Positions 16,225 to 24,656 are shown, numbered from the stretch's first letter. The stretch: DNA of 34,938 nt from CAYIFA01 sp964362625 (GCA_964362625.1 CAYIFA010000004.1:1-34938); one strand, 5' to 3'. Notes: generated from the sequence alone by a model not told the origin. A program made the numbers and translations.

Positions 16225-16337
16225 AGAAAGCTATCATCACTATAATTCTAACTTTAATGGTTGCGGCGGTTATTGTATTATTGCGCTGGATTTGGGGGAG
16301 TGTTTTTCTTCATTTACCCGGGTTAAATATTTTTTAG
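16221..16337 (+). CDS. Tiny single-helix membrane protein
   Basis: A GTG start overlapping the previous stop (GTGA) gives 38 residues: KK, then one long hydrophobic helix (AIITIILTLMVAAVIVLLRW) and a short tail ending PGLNIF. This architecture (two Lys, a helix, no other domain) fits a small membrane peptide. There is no homology that I can name. Coupling to the upstream ORF supports translation; the lack of independent evidence keeps confidence moderate. Confidence 0.5.
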   Translation: MKKAIITIILTLMVAAVIVLLRWIWGSVFLHLPGLNIF

Positions 16338-16353
16338 CGGCAAAAATAGCCAA

Positions 16354-16902
16354 ATGTACGATTTTTCAAAATTGAATGGTGAAATTGAGAAAACCTGCAG
16401 ATGGCTCGGCGGGGAATTAGGAACGATCCGGGCCGGGCGCGCAACCCCCCAACTGGTAGAGAATATAAAGGTGGATTTTTACGGCACGCCAACGCCGATT
16501 GGACATACCGCGAGCATAATGATTCAAAATGCCAAAACGATAATAATCCAACCATGGGATAAGGGACTGCTGCCCGCCATTGAAAAGGCGATTTCTTCTT
16601 CGCAATTAGGAATAATGCCGATCACCGAAGGAGACAAAGTCCGGCTGACTTTGCCGGAATTAACCGGTGAGCGCCGTACCCAGCTTTTGAAATTAACCGG
16701 CGAAAAACTGGAAGAAGCTAAAGTTTCAATCCGAAAGCTTCGGACCGAAACATGGGAGGACATCCAAGAACGAGAAAAAAACAAAGAATTGAGTGAAGAC
16801 GAAAAATTCCGTCTGAAAGATGAACTGCAGAAGAAAATTGATGGAGCGATAACGCAATTAGAGGGATTGGCCGACAAAAAAAGAACCGAAGTAAATTCTT
16901 AA
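16354..16902 (+). CDS. frr: Ribosome recycling factor
   Basis: The 182-residue protein splits post-termination ribosomes together with EF-G. It shows the classic N-terminal helix GELGTIRAGRATPQLVENIKVDFYGTPTP, the small beta domain (ASIMIQNAKTIIIQPWDK...AISSSQLGI), and the long C-terminal coiled hairpin with LRTETWEDIQ and DELQKKID. Length is normal. It starts 16 bases after the tiny membrane ORF and ends 2 bases before rseP; frr next to a site-2 protease gene is a common order near cell-envelope genes. A conventional promoter is not obvious, so it may be in the mreB transcript. Confidence 0.97.
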   Translation: MYDFSKLNGEIEKTCRWLGGELGTIRAGRATPQLVENIKVDFYGTPTPIGHTASIMIQNAKTIIIQPWDKGLLPAIEKAISSSQLGIMPITEGDKVRLTLPELTGERRTQLLKLTGEKLEEAKVSIRKLRTETWEDIQEREKNKELSEDEKFRLKDELQKKIDGAITQLEGLADKKRTEVNS

Positions 16903-16904
16903 CC

Positions 16905-17462
16905 ATGACAATTTTAATTTTCATCATAATACTTTCGCTTCTAATTTTGAGCCATGAATTTGGGCATTTTATCGTTGCAAAGAAAACCGGTATGGCGGTT
17001 CAAGAATTCGGCATCGGTTTTCCGCCGCGGCTTTTTGGAGTCAAAAAGAATGAGACGCTTTATTCAATAAACGCCCTGCCGTTCGGAGGATTTGTAAAAA
17101 TNNNNNNNNNNNNNNNNNNNNNNNNNNNNNNNNNNNNNNNNNNNNNNNNNNNNNNNNNNNNNNNNNNNNNNNNNNNNNNNNNNNNNNNNNNNNNNNNNNN
17201 NTCAATAGTCGGCGATACTGTAAAGCTCGGATTGCCGTTTTTGATTCAGCTCACCGCTTTTTTAACCGTCAACCTTGCCATCATAAATATTCTGCCGATT
17301 CCGGCTCTTGACGGCGGCCGTATATTTTTTATTTTGATTGAAACTATAACACGGCGCAAAATCAATCCGAAAGTCAGCGCATATGCCCATGCCGCTGGAT
17401 TTGTGGCTTTGCTCTTACTGCTCGCGGTGGTTACCGTCTACGACATCAGCCGGCTTTTTTAA
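16905..17462 (+). CDS. rseP: Site-2 protease (M50), interrupted by an assembly gap
   Basis: The N-terminal part has the first membrane helix with LSHEFGHFIVAKKTG (HExxH zinc motif) and the FGIGFPPRLFG...YSINALPFGGFVK segment. After 100 N the C-terminal part has NLAIINILPIPALDGGRI, the second conserved motif with the zinc-ligand Asp, and two last helices. Family members of this kind have a PDZ domain between these parts and are about 350-400 residues long, while only about 150 residues are visible, so the missing segment is probably several hundred bases and the PDZ region falls in it. The reading frame across the gap cannot be known. The enzyme cleaves transmembrane helices within the membrane. 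Confidence 0.85.
   Translation: MTILIFIIILSLLILSHEFGHFIVAKKTGMAVQEFGIGFPPRLFGVKKNETLYSINALPFGGFVKXXXXXXXXXXXXXXXXXXXXXXXXXXXXXXXXXXSIVGDTVKLGLPFLIQLTAFLTVNLAIINILPIPALDGGRIFFILIETITRRKINPKVSAYAHAAGFVALLLLLAVVTVYDISRLF
17102..17201. other. Assembly gap of 100 N
   Basis: Exactly 100 N, a placeholder length, inside rseP. The true distance is not given by the sequence; the missing PDZ region of the protein suggests it is longer than 100 bases. Joining here relies on scaffolding. Confidence 0.95.
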
Positions 17463-17487
17463 CTTTAACGAGAGCCGCAATAAAAAA

Positions 17488-17520
17488 CCAATTCTGTCAA
17501 CAATTGGATTTTTGCTTGTT
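17488..17520 (+). terminator. Possible weak terminator after rseP
   Basis: CCAATT and AATTGG (17488-17493 and 17502-17507) pair around an 8-nt loop, followed by a T-rich stretch (ATTTTTGCTTGTTTT). The stem is only 6 bp and AT-rich, so termination may be weak. Confidence 0.35.
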
Positions 17521-17530
17521 TTGCTATAAG
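17504..17530 (+). promoter_or_regulatory. Candidate promoter of proS
   Basis: TTGGAT at 17504-17509, a 15-base spacer and TATAAG at 17525-17530, with 8 nt before the proS ATG. The spacer is short. Confidence 0.4.
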
Positions 17531-17538
17531 ATTTATAT

Positions 17539-18771
17539 ATGCTGCAATCTAAGTTATTCGGAAAAACTCTGCGGGAAGCGCCAGCTGGCGAGGTGGCTAA
17601 AAATGCCATTTTGCTTGAGCGCGCCGGGTTTGTGTATAAATCTATGGCTGGAGTGTACGATTTATTGCCATTGGGATTTCGGGTTTTTGAAAAAATCAAA
17701 CAGATTATTCGCGAGGAAATGAACAGCATTGGCGGCCAAGAAGTTTTTTTATCTTCCCTGCAGCCTAAAGAGCGCTGGGAAAAGACCGGACGCTGGGCCA
17801 AACTCGGCGAGGATATAATGTATCAGTTCAAAAACCACAGCGGTCAGCAAATGGGTTTGGCTGTTACCCACGAAGAGCCGCTCACTGAAATAGCATTGAG
17901 GTCTATAAATTCTTACCGCGATTTGCCGCTATACGTCTATCAATTCCAAACCAAATTCCGCGACGAACTCCGCGCCAAATCTGGACTTCTGCGCGGTCGT
18001 GAGTTTGTAATGAAGGATATGTATAGCTTTCACGCCGACAAAGAAGATTTAAATCGTTTTTACGTTGGAACAATTCATAAGGCTTATTTAAAACTCTTTA
18101 GCCGCTTGGGTCTTGACGTACGTCTGGTAGAAGCTGCCGGCGGGTCATTTACTACTGAAAACACTCATGAATATCAAGTCTTTTCAGAAGCCGGGGAGGA
18201 TACAATATTTTACTGCAAAGAATGTTCTTTCGCCCAGAATAAAGAAATCGCCAAAACTAAGGACGATGACCGTTGCCCAAATTGCGGAGGTTTGATAAAG
18301 TCATCGAAAAGCATTGAGGTCGGGAATATTTTTAAACTAAACACAGCCTATTCCGAGCCGCTCGGGCTTGTTTATACTGACGAACGCGGAGAAAAAAAGG
18401 CGGTGGTTATGGGCAGTTATGGCATAGGTGTTGGCCGGGTCATGGCCACTATCGCGGAGGTTGGCGCGGATAACAAAGGTCTGATTTGGCCAAAAAGTGT
18501 AACCCCGTTTGGTGTTCACGTATTGGCATTAAAAACAGACGGCAATGAAGTCTACAAATTCCTGAAAAATGCCGGAATTGAAGCGCTTTATGACGACCGA
18601 ACCGATAAAACCGCCGGAGAAAAATTCGCCGACGCCGATTTAATCGGAATTCCGTGGAGGATTGTAGTTAGTGAAAAAACTACGGCTAAAAATGTTATTG
18701 AAGTTAAAAAACGTGATTCCGATTCAGCCGAACTTATGACAATTGATCAATTTATAAGCCATGTTAAATAA
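17539..18771 (+). CDS. proS: Prolyl-tRNA synthetase, short form without editing domain
   Basis: The 410-residue class II enzyme charges tRNA-Pro. Motif 1 (GVYDLLPLGFRVFEKI), motif 2 (FRDELRAKSGLLRGREFVMKD) and motif 3 (MGSYGIGVGRVMATIAE) are present, with a C-terminal anticodon-binding domain. Standard bacterial ProRS has about 570 residues because an INS domain of about 180 residues sits between motifs 2 and 3 and removes Ala wrongly joined to tRNA-Pro. Here that place holds only a short segment with two Cys pairs (CKEC and CPNCGG), probably a small zinc ribbon. Cis-editing should therefore be absent, as in some alphaproteobacterial and mitochondrial enzymes. The last 11 bases overlap mreB, so proS appears to lead the cell-shape operon. 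Confidence 0.95.
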   Translation: MLQSKLFGKTLREAPAGEVAKNAILLERAGFVYKSMAGVYDLLPLGFRVFEKIKQIIREEMNSIGGQEVFLSSLQPKERWEKTGRWAKLGEDIMYQFKNHSGQQMGLAVTHEEPLTEIALRSINSYRDLPLYVYQFQTKFRDELRAKSGLLRGREFVMKDMYSFHADKEDLNRFYVGTIHKAYLKLFSRLGLDVRLVEAAGGSFTTENTHEYQVFSEAGEDTIFYCKECSFAQNKEIAKTKDDDRCPNCGGLIKSSKSIEVGNIFKLNTAYSEPLGLVYTDERGEKKAVVMGSYGIGVGRVMATIAEVGADNKGLIWPKSVTPFGVHVLALKTDGNEVYKFLKNAGIEALYDDRTDKTAGEKFADADLIGIPWRIVVSEKTTAKNVIEVKKRDSDSAELMTIDQFISHVK

Positions 18772-19813
18772 ATTTTTCGGACTTTTTTCTCATGATATCG
18801 GCATTGACCTAGGAACGGCGAACACCCTAGTTTATGTTTCTGGGCACGGCATAATCATCAATGAGCCGTCTATTGTTGCGTTAAACAAGAAAACCGATCA
18901 GGTGGTAGCCATCGGCAATGAGGCCAAGCGCATGGTCGGCCGAACGCCCTCGCACATTGTTGCCGTTCGTCCGCTGGTTGAAGGCGTAATCTCTAATTTT
19001 GAAATTACCGAACAAATGCTTTCGTATTTCATCAAAAAAGTCCATTCCGAGCGCTCTGCGCTATTCGCCCGTCCACGAGTAGTAATCGGCATTCCATCGG
19101 ATATTACCGAAGTTGAACGCCGGGCAGTCCGCGATGCATCCAAATCCGCGGGAGCCAGGGAAGTTTATCTGGTGGAGGAGCCGATGGCCGCGGCAATCGG
19201 AGTTGGGTTACCCGTCCAAGATCCAGTCGGCTCAATGATCGTTGATATCGGCGGGGGCACTACTGACATAGCGGTTATTTCACTTGGCGGAATTGTTGCT
19301 TCAATGAATTTACGGGTGGCCGGAGACCGTTTCAACGAAGATATTATAAATTATGTCAAAGATGAATTCAAACTGCTCCTAGGAGAACGAACCGCCGAGG
19401 ATGTAAAAATAGCCGTTGGTTCGGCGGCCAAGAGTGACGCAGTGCAAGAAGCGGTGATCCGCGGACGTGACATTATCAGCGGCCTGCCACGGGAGGTGAT
19501 TGTCACTGACGCCGACATCCGCGAGGCGCTCTCAAAATCAATCCGCATACTTGTTGAAGCGGTAAAAGAGGTAATAGAATCAACCCCGCCGGAATTAATT
19601 TCCGATATCATGCAAAAGGGAATCGTGGTAGTCGGCGGCGGATCGCTTTTGCGAAAAATCGACAAGATAATCGCCAGTGAAACCAAAATACCAGTACGTA
19701 TTGCCGAAGATCCATTTACCGCGGTAGTGCGCGGCTGCGGTTTAATTATCGAGGATATTGATCGTTTAAGTGAAGTGTTAATCGAAGAAGAGGACGAGAT
19801 AGCGCCGCATTAA
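18761..19813 (+). CDS. mreB: Rod-shape actin homologue MreB, second paralogue (with mreC and mreD)
   Basis: The 350-residue protein carries IDLGTANTLVYV, VDIGGGTTDIAVISLGGIV and VVVGGGSLLRKID, the three actin-fold nucleotide motifs, and the RPRVVIGIPSDITEVERRAV segment typical of MreB. The N-terminal LNKFFGLFSHD is amphipathic and may bind the membrane. It begins within the last codons of proS and is followed by mreC and mreD in the classical order, so this copy is the likely filament of the elongation complex. The acidic end (EEEDEIAPH) differs from the basic end of the other copy (KKSKYGGIS). Confidence 0.96.
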   Translation: MLNKFFGLFSHDIGIDLGTANTLVYVSGHGIIINEPSIVALNKKTDQVVAIGNEAKRMVGRTPSHIVAVRPLVEGVISNFEITEQMLSYFIKKVHSERSALFARPRVVIGIPSDITEVERRAVRDASKSAGAREVYLVEEPMAAAIGVGLPVQDPVGSMIVDIGGGTTDIAVISLGGIVASMNLRVAGDRFNEDIINYVKDEFKLLLGERTAEDVKIAVGSAAKSDAVQEAVIRGRDIISGLPREVIVTDADIREALSKSIRILVEAVKEVIESTPPELISDIMQKGIVVVGGGSLLRKIDKIIASETKIPVRIAEDPFTAVVRGCGLIIEDIDRLSEVLIEEEDEIAPH

Positions 19814-19838
19814 AAAATGGCAATTAGTTTTGTGAATC

Positions 19839-20492
19839 ATGTTCCCCGGACTTAGGCAGGCTCTGTTAACGTTTTTGGTTTTGGCTGTTTTCGCGATAAT
19901 CTTAATTGTCCCTAAAGTAAAATTTTCCGCCGAATACGCAGTATTTTTCATAAGCGATCCGTTAATCCGTTTATTTTCTTCCGAGATTGAGTACTCCGCT
20001 TCTAAACTGCCATCCGAACCTGAGAAAATTACGTCCAAACCAAACACCGGGGCTATAATTGCCGAGGTGCTAAAAATCCCTCCGACAGTGGCTTTTGGTA
20101 GCATAATCGTCTCCGCCGGCCGCATACAAGGCGTGAGCAAAAATATGGAGGTGGTAACTGATGAAAATGTATTTGTTGGATTTGTTGACGAAGTTTTTGA
20201 AAAATATTCGCGGATCCGCCTTCTTTCTTATTTTGGCCAGACCGAACAAGTACGCGTAGGTGAGATCGGCGCGGTCACTCTGGAAGGCCTGGGCGGGATG
20301 CTGGCCAAAGTTGAGTTGCCCCGGGATATGAATCTAACTATCGGGGAATTGGTGATTTTGCCTGGCGCCAAGCTATATTTAGCTGGGTTTGTGGAAAGCA
20401 TTGATTCCACGGATGCCCAGCCGATACTTCGAGCGCTGGTCACACTGCCTTTCAATGTATATGAACTTAAAAATGTTTATATAATTCCGTGA
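19839..20492 (+). CDS. mreC: Rod shape-determining protein MreC
   Basis: The 217-residue product has one N-terminal membrane helix (about residues 5-27) and an extracytoplasmic beta-rich domain with the MreC pattern: IIAEVLKIPPTVAFGSIIVSAGRIQGVSKNMEVVTDENVFVGFVDEVFEKYSRIRLLSYFGQ. MreC links MreB to wall synthases. It is shorter than the usual 270-300 residues because the coiled-coil after the membrane helix is reduced to about 40 residues, and so is the C-terminus. It lies 25 bases after mreB and its stop overlaps the mreD GTG. Confidence 0.88.
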   Translation: MFPGLRQALLTFLVLAVFAIILIVPKVKFSAEYAVFFISDPLIRLFSSEIEYSASKLPSEPEKITSKPNTGAIIAEVLKIPPTVAFGSIIVSAGRIQGVSKNMEVVTDENVFVGFVDEVFEKYSRIRLLSYFGQTEQVRVGEIGAVTLEGLGGMLAKVELPRDMNLTIGELVILPGAKLYLAGFVESIDSTDAQPILRALVTLPFNVYELKNVYIIP

Positions 20493-20821
20493 AGGATGCC
20501 GTGCTTCAGCTCGGAACATTTATTATCTTGGCGACCGGAGCAATATTAATAAGTCCGGTCGGGTTTTTAGCGTTAAGCGGCATATTCATCATGTCCTTTT
20601 TTCTGCAGTCAGCCGCGGTTGTTTTCTCCGCGCTTTTTACCGAGATATTTTTAGGGCTTATTCCCGGAATCATTTCGATACCGCTTGCGCTAGCCGCGAT
20701 TGGAATGGAACTTTTGCGAACGCGCCTAAACGAAGGGTCGCTCGTCGCCTTCTTCTTGCTTTATTTTACCGGAGCATCTATTTTTACTGTCTTACATATG
20801 TTTCTGGTAAGCTTCATATGA
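20489..20821 (+). CDS. mreD: Short MreD-like membrane protein
   Basis: The 110-residue product starts at a GTG that overlaps the mreC stop (GTGA) and has about four hydrophobic helices. Position after mreC and the segment SAAVVFSALFTEIFLGLIPG...IPLALAAIGMELLRTR are the reasons for calling it MreD-like; typical MreD has about 160 residues and five or six helices. Sequence identity to MreD cannot be judged by eye. The last bases of the gene hold the -10 box of the deacylase gene. Confidence 0.65.
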   Translation: MKDAVLQLGTFIILATGAILISPVGFLALSGIFIMSFFLQSAAVVFSALFTEIFLGLIPGIISIPLALAAIGMELLRTRLNEGSLVAFFLLYFTGASIFTVLHMFLVSFI

Positions 20822-20827
20822 TATAAT
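20819..20827 (+). promoter_or_regulatory. Extended -10 promoter of the deacylase gene, leaderless spacing
   Basis: TGA-TATAAT (TGn-TATAAT) overlaps the mreD stop codon; 6 nt then the ATG at 20834. There is no good -35, as expected for an extended -10 site. Confidence 0.6.
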
Positions 20828-20833
20828 AGAGAT

Positions 20834-22417
20834 ATGGCGCACTATTCAGTGATAATTCGCGGCGGAAGGATAATTGATGGACTTGGTTCAAATAAGCCAT
20901 ACCAGGCTGATATTGGGATACGGGACGAACGAATAGGCGATATCGGTAATTTGTCCAATTCCAGGGCGGAAATAGAAATTGACGCCGCGAACAAATATGT
21001 AACTCCGGGGTTTGTAGATATAACCAACCATTCCGATACCCATTGGACTATTTTTGACGTCCCAAACCAGGACAGCATGCTCATGCAGGGGATTACGACA
21101 ATCATTGGCGGAAATTGCGGCACCTCCCTTGCTCCGCTCGTCACCGGAGAAGAAATTGAGGCGCTAAAAAAATGGGTGGACACTTCAAGCATAAACGCCA
21201 ATTGGCAACGCGTGGAAGAATACTTAAATCAAATTGAAAAAAACAAAATCGGAGTAAATTTCGGAACTTTAATTGGATTGGGAACTTTACGCCGATCTGC
21301 CCTTAGAAATGCCGCGAAGGCGGCTGACGCCACGGAAATTGAGAAGATGCGTTTTTTGTTTGAAGAAGCAATGGCTGACGGCGCGTTTGGGCTTTCAACC
21401 AGTCTCGGCCGGGCTCACGAACAAACGGCCAGCCATCAAGAACTGATTACGCTCGCCGAAGTTGTAAAAAATTATGGAGCAATACTCAAACACCATCTCC
21501 GCGATGAAGGCCAAAACATTTTGCCGGCTCTTTCGGAAATTATAACGGTAGCCCGAGAGTCCGGAGCAAAAACAAGCATCTCCCACTTTAAAATATTAGG
21601 CAAACAGGCCTGGCCGCATTTCAATAGCGCGATAGTAATGCTCGAACAGGCGTTTAAAAACAGTTTGGCGCTATCAGCGGATATCTTCCCGTATACCCGT
21701 ACTGGTTCCGATTTATATTTGCTTTTACCGGATTGGGTTTTAACCGGCTCCCGAGATAACATGAAGAAAAACATAACCGATAAAGCTACTCGGCAAAACA
21801 TAATTATTGAGCTCGCCAAGCTCACCTTGCATTATGAACGGATGACTATAGCGAGAACTCTCCGCGACGCAGCCGCGGTTGGAAAAACAATTAAGGAATT
21901 ATCCGAAAGCACCGGCATGGCACCGGAAGAAGCAATATTGGACCTGTTGACCGTAAACGATTTCGGAGTCAGCATTTTTAATGAAGTCATCCACCAGCCG
22001 CATTTGGATACTCTGGCCAAGAAATTTTATGTGCATTTCGCCACAGACGGATTTGGGCTTTCGGCCGAAACTAAAAAAACCGAACTCGCGCATCCGCGCT
22101 CATTCGGAACCATGCCTAAAGCGCTTAATTATTTTGTCAAAACGCGCAGGCATTTAACTTGGGAGGAGGCGATCTATAAAATGACAAAATCGCCGGCGGA
22201 CGTGGCTGGTATCAAGGATCGCGGCAGCATAGTCAAAAATTATTTTGCGGACATTGTCATCTTTGACCCGGAAACAATATCTGATAATAGTGATTATGCC
22301 AACCCGTTCAGATATCCGGCCGGCATAACCTGGGTGCTGGTCAACGGAAAGGCGGCAGTCAAGGACGGGGAAATAACCGGCGGTCTTTACGGCGAAGTTT
22401 TAAGAAAAAAAGGATAA
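20834..22417 (+). CDS. N-acyl-D-amino-acid deacylase family amidohydrolase
   Basis: The 527-residue product belongs to the D-aminoacylase branch of the amidohydrolase superfamily. It opens with VIIRGGRIIDGLGSNKPYQADIGI, then PGFVDITNHSD in place of the usual GFID-HTH-DD, GGNCGTSLAP with the metal-bridging Cys (C95), ISHFK with a metal His, and FATDGFG with a metal Asp. The first metal motif HxH is changed to TNH, so only its second His is kept; the other metal ligands are visible. Family members hydrolyse N-acyl-D-amino acids or related dipeptides. Placement between mreD and ftsW suggests action on D-amino-acid products of peptidoglycan, which is inference. The stop overlaps the ftsW start (TAATG). 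Confidence 0.85.
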   Translation: MAHYSVIIRGGRIIDGLGSNKPYQADIGIRDERIGDIGNLSNSRAEIEIDAANKYVTPGFVDITNHSDTHWTIFDVPNQDSMLMQGITTIIGGNCGTSLAPLVTGEEIEALKKWVDTSSINANWQRVEEYLNQIEKNKIGVNFGTLIGLGTLRRSALRNAAKAADATEIEKMRFLFEEAMADGAFGLSTSLGRAHEQTASHQELITLAEVVKNYGAILKHHLRDEGQNILPALSEIITVARESGAKTSISHFKILGKQAWPHFNSAIVMLEQAFKNSLALSADIFPYTRTGSDLYLLLPDWVLTGSRDNMKKNITDKATRQNIIIELAKLTLHYERMTIARTLRDAAAVGKTIKELSESTGMAPEEAILDLLTVNDFGVSIFNEVIHQPHLDTLAKKFYVHFATDGFGLSAETKKTELAHPRSFGTMPKALNYFVKTRRHLTWEEAIYKMTKSPADVAGIKDRGSIVKNYFADIVIFDPETISDNSDYANPFRYPAGITWVLVNGKAAVKDGEITGGLYGEVLRKKG

Positions 22418-23520
22418 TGGCTCGGGTCTTAAAGTTGGATTATCCGCTATTCTATATTACTCTCGCGCTTGCCGTCTTTGGTTTTCTTATGCTGTCTTCC
22501 GCGGCCATCGGTTTGGTTGGCCGCCGGGATGGCGTAAGCCCTACGACTGTTATCGTAAAACAAATAGTGCTTGGCGGCGGGCTGGGATTTTTGCTTTTGG
22601 TGATATTTTCTAAACTAAATTATAAGTTGTGGTTTCGTTTTTCTCTGCCTATCCTGATTCTGGCCTCAACCCTGATGCTTGCCGTTTTTATCCCGGGAGT
22701 CGGTTTCTCGCATGGTGGCGCAACCCGCTGGATAAGCATCGGTTCATTTACTTTCCAGCCATCGGAAATTTTTAAGTTAGCCTTCATCTGTTATATTGCC
22801 GCTTGGTTAATTTCCAAAAAAGGAGAGGTGGAGTCAGCTGGTTTCGGACTTTTGCCGTTCTTGATAATGACTATGCTCGCAAGTGTAATGTTCGTCTGGC
22901 AGCCAGATATTGGGACATTGGGCATCATTGTCTCCACGGCGACCGGCCTTTTTTTTGCGGGCGGTGGTAGAATATCGCATCTGGCGCTCGCGGGCTTAAT
23001 CATCCTGCTTGCGGCGGGCGTAATAATCCTATTTGAGCCTTATCGCCGCGAACGAATACTGACATACATAAACCCCGGCGCCGACATACAAAATTCCGGA
23101 TATCAATTACATCAATCACTCATAGCGATTGGTTCTGGGGGACTCACCGGTCGAGGATTTGGGGAGAGTATACAAAAATTCAATTATCTCCCGGAAGCAA
23201 TTGGGGACTCAATTTTTGCGATCATTGGAGAAGAATTCGGGTTTTTAGGTACGCTCGCGTTAATATCTCTGTTTGTTGCGCTATTGTGGCGTTCGGTAAT
23301 CGTACTGGGTAGGGTCCGTGATCAATTTGCCCGCTTATTCGGATTGGGGATTGTCCTCTTAATAATAATTCAGTCGTTTTTCAACATGGCAGCTCTCACT
23401 GGCCTTCTGCCGCTGACTGGAGTTCCTCTAACATTCGTCAGCCAAGGCGGCTCGGCTTTAGCGGTAACTTTAATGAGTATCGGCATTTTATTGAACATTT
23501 CAAAATATCAACGAGTATGA
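22417..23520 (+). CDS. ftsW: SEDS-family peptidoglycan glycosyltransferase, FtsW type
   Basis: The 367-residue polytopic membrane protein has about ten helices and the SEDS signatures: HGGATRWISIGSFTFQPSEIFKLAF, QPDIGT, the YQLHQSLIAIGSGGLTGRGFGES loop, and LPEAIGDSIFAIIGEEFGFLG. SEDS proteins polymerise lipid II. RodA and FtsW are hard to separate by eye; the LTGVPLTFVSQGGSAL ending and the adjacent murG favour FtsW, while the upstream mre genes would allow RodA. It overlaps the deacylase stop by one base and murG by four. Confidence 0.9.
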   Translation: MARVLKLDYPLFYITLALAVFGFLMLSSAAIGLVGRRDGVSPTTVIVKQIVLGGGLGFLLLVIFSKLNYKLWFRFSLPILILASTLMLAVFIPGVGFSHGGATRWISIGSFTFQPSEIFKLAFICYIAAWLISKKGEVESAGFGLLPFLIMTMLASVMFVWQPDIGTLGIIVSTATGLFFAGGGRISHLALAGLIILLAAGVIILFEPYRRERILTYINPGADIQNSGYQLHQSLIAIGSGGLTGRGFGESIQKFNYLPEAIGDSIFAIIGEEFGFLGTLALISLFVALLWRSVIVLGRVRDQFARLFGLGIVLLIIIQSFFNMAALTGLLPLTGVPLTFVSQGGSALAVTLMSIGILLNISKYQRV

Positions 23521-24656
23521 AAATCCTTTTCGCCGGAGGCGGTTCCGGCGGCCATTTTTTCCCAATAATCGCGATCGCCAGAGAATTGCGTAAAATTGCT
23601 GACGACGAAGGAATAGTCAAAGTGGAAATGATACTGTATTCCGCGGCCTTGTCTGAAATTGAGCTAGTACTGCTCTCCCGGGAAGATATCCGCTATCGCT
23701 GGGTACCGGCCGGCAAAATACGTAATTACTTTTCGCTATTAAACTTTTCTGATTCGTTCAAAACACTTGCCGGCATATTTAAGGCAATATGGTCGATCTT
23801 TTTAGATATTCCGGACGTAGTTTTTAGCAAAGGCGGTTATGCCAGTTTCCCTGCGGTACTCGCTTCTAGGTTATTGAGTATCCCGGTAGTGATTCACGAA
23901 TCAGACACCGTGCCGGGCAAAGTCAACAAATGGGCGGCTGGTTTCGCCCGCCGTATTGCGCTTTCTTTTTCGGAATCAGCCAAATACTTTCCCGAAGGCG
24001 ACAATGTTGCTCTGACCGGACATCCGATCCAAAAATCACTTCTGCACGGCGATAAAGACGCGGCTTACAATATATTCGGATTCACTAAGGAATTGCCGGT
24101 AATTTTTATCACCGGCGGTTCGCAGGGGGCCGAAAAAATTAATGATGTTTTTCTGGATATTGCGGCTCGTATTCTGGAATTTGCGCAAGTAATTCACCAA
24201 ACCGGTACGCGAAATATTGACGGAGTAAAAAAACGAGCAACGGTCGTTCTTGACGGCAGCCCTTTCGCCTCTCGGTATAAACCTTACGGCTTCCTGAACG
24301 AAGCGGATATGCGCGACGCGTTGGCAATAACGACTATAGCCGTTTCCCGGCCCGGCGCAGGGTCAATATTCTCTTTTGCGGCTTGTCAAATACCGGCAAT
24401 CCTGATCCCAATTTCAGAGTCTGCTCAAGATCATCAACGCAGCAATGCTTACAGTTATGCCCGGACCGGAGCAGCTCATGTGCTCGAAGAACAAAACCTC
24501 ACCGGTCATTTGCTCGTCGCTGAAATCCGCCGGCTGCTCGAAAATCAGGATAAACTTCAGAATATGCGCGAGTCCGCCCTGGAATTTGCCCGTCCGGATG
24601 CCGCCCAAAAAATCGCGCGGGAGATTATTAACTTAGCTTTAGAACATACCCAATGA
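23517..24656 (+). CDS. murG: Lipid II synthase (UDP-GlcNAc:lipid I transferase)
   Basis: The 379-residue peripheral membrane enzyme adds GlcNAc to lipid I on the inner face of the membrane, giving the substrate of FtsW. The GT-B fold is shown by the N-terminal GGGSGGHFFP loop, the KGGYASFPAVLAS segment, HESDTVPGKVNKW, the second glycine-rich loop FITGGSQGAEKIND, and the late SRPGAGSIFSFAA...PISESAQDHQRSNA. It overlaps ftsW and gltX by 4 bases each (ATGA). Confidence 0.96.
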   Translation: MKILFAGGGSGGHFFPIIAIARELRKIADDEGIVKVEMILYSAALSEIELVLLSREDIRYRWVPAGKIRNYFSLLNFSDSFKTLAGIFKAIWSIFLDIPDVVFSKGGYASFPAVLASRLLSIPVVIHESDTVPGKVNKWAAGFARRIALSFSESAKYFPEGDNVALTGHPIQKSLLHGDKDAAYNIFGFTKELPVIFITGGSQGAEKINDVFLDIAARILEFAQVIHQTGTRNIDGVKKRATVVLDGSPFASRYKPYGFLNEADMRDALAITTIAVSRPGAGSIFSFAACQIPAILIPISESAQDHQRSNAYSYARTGAAHVLEEQNLTGHLLVAEIRRLLENQDKLQNMRESALEFARPDAAQKIAREIINLALEHTQ

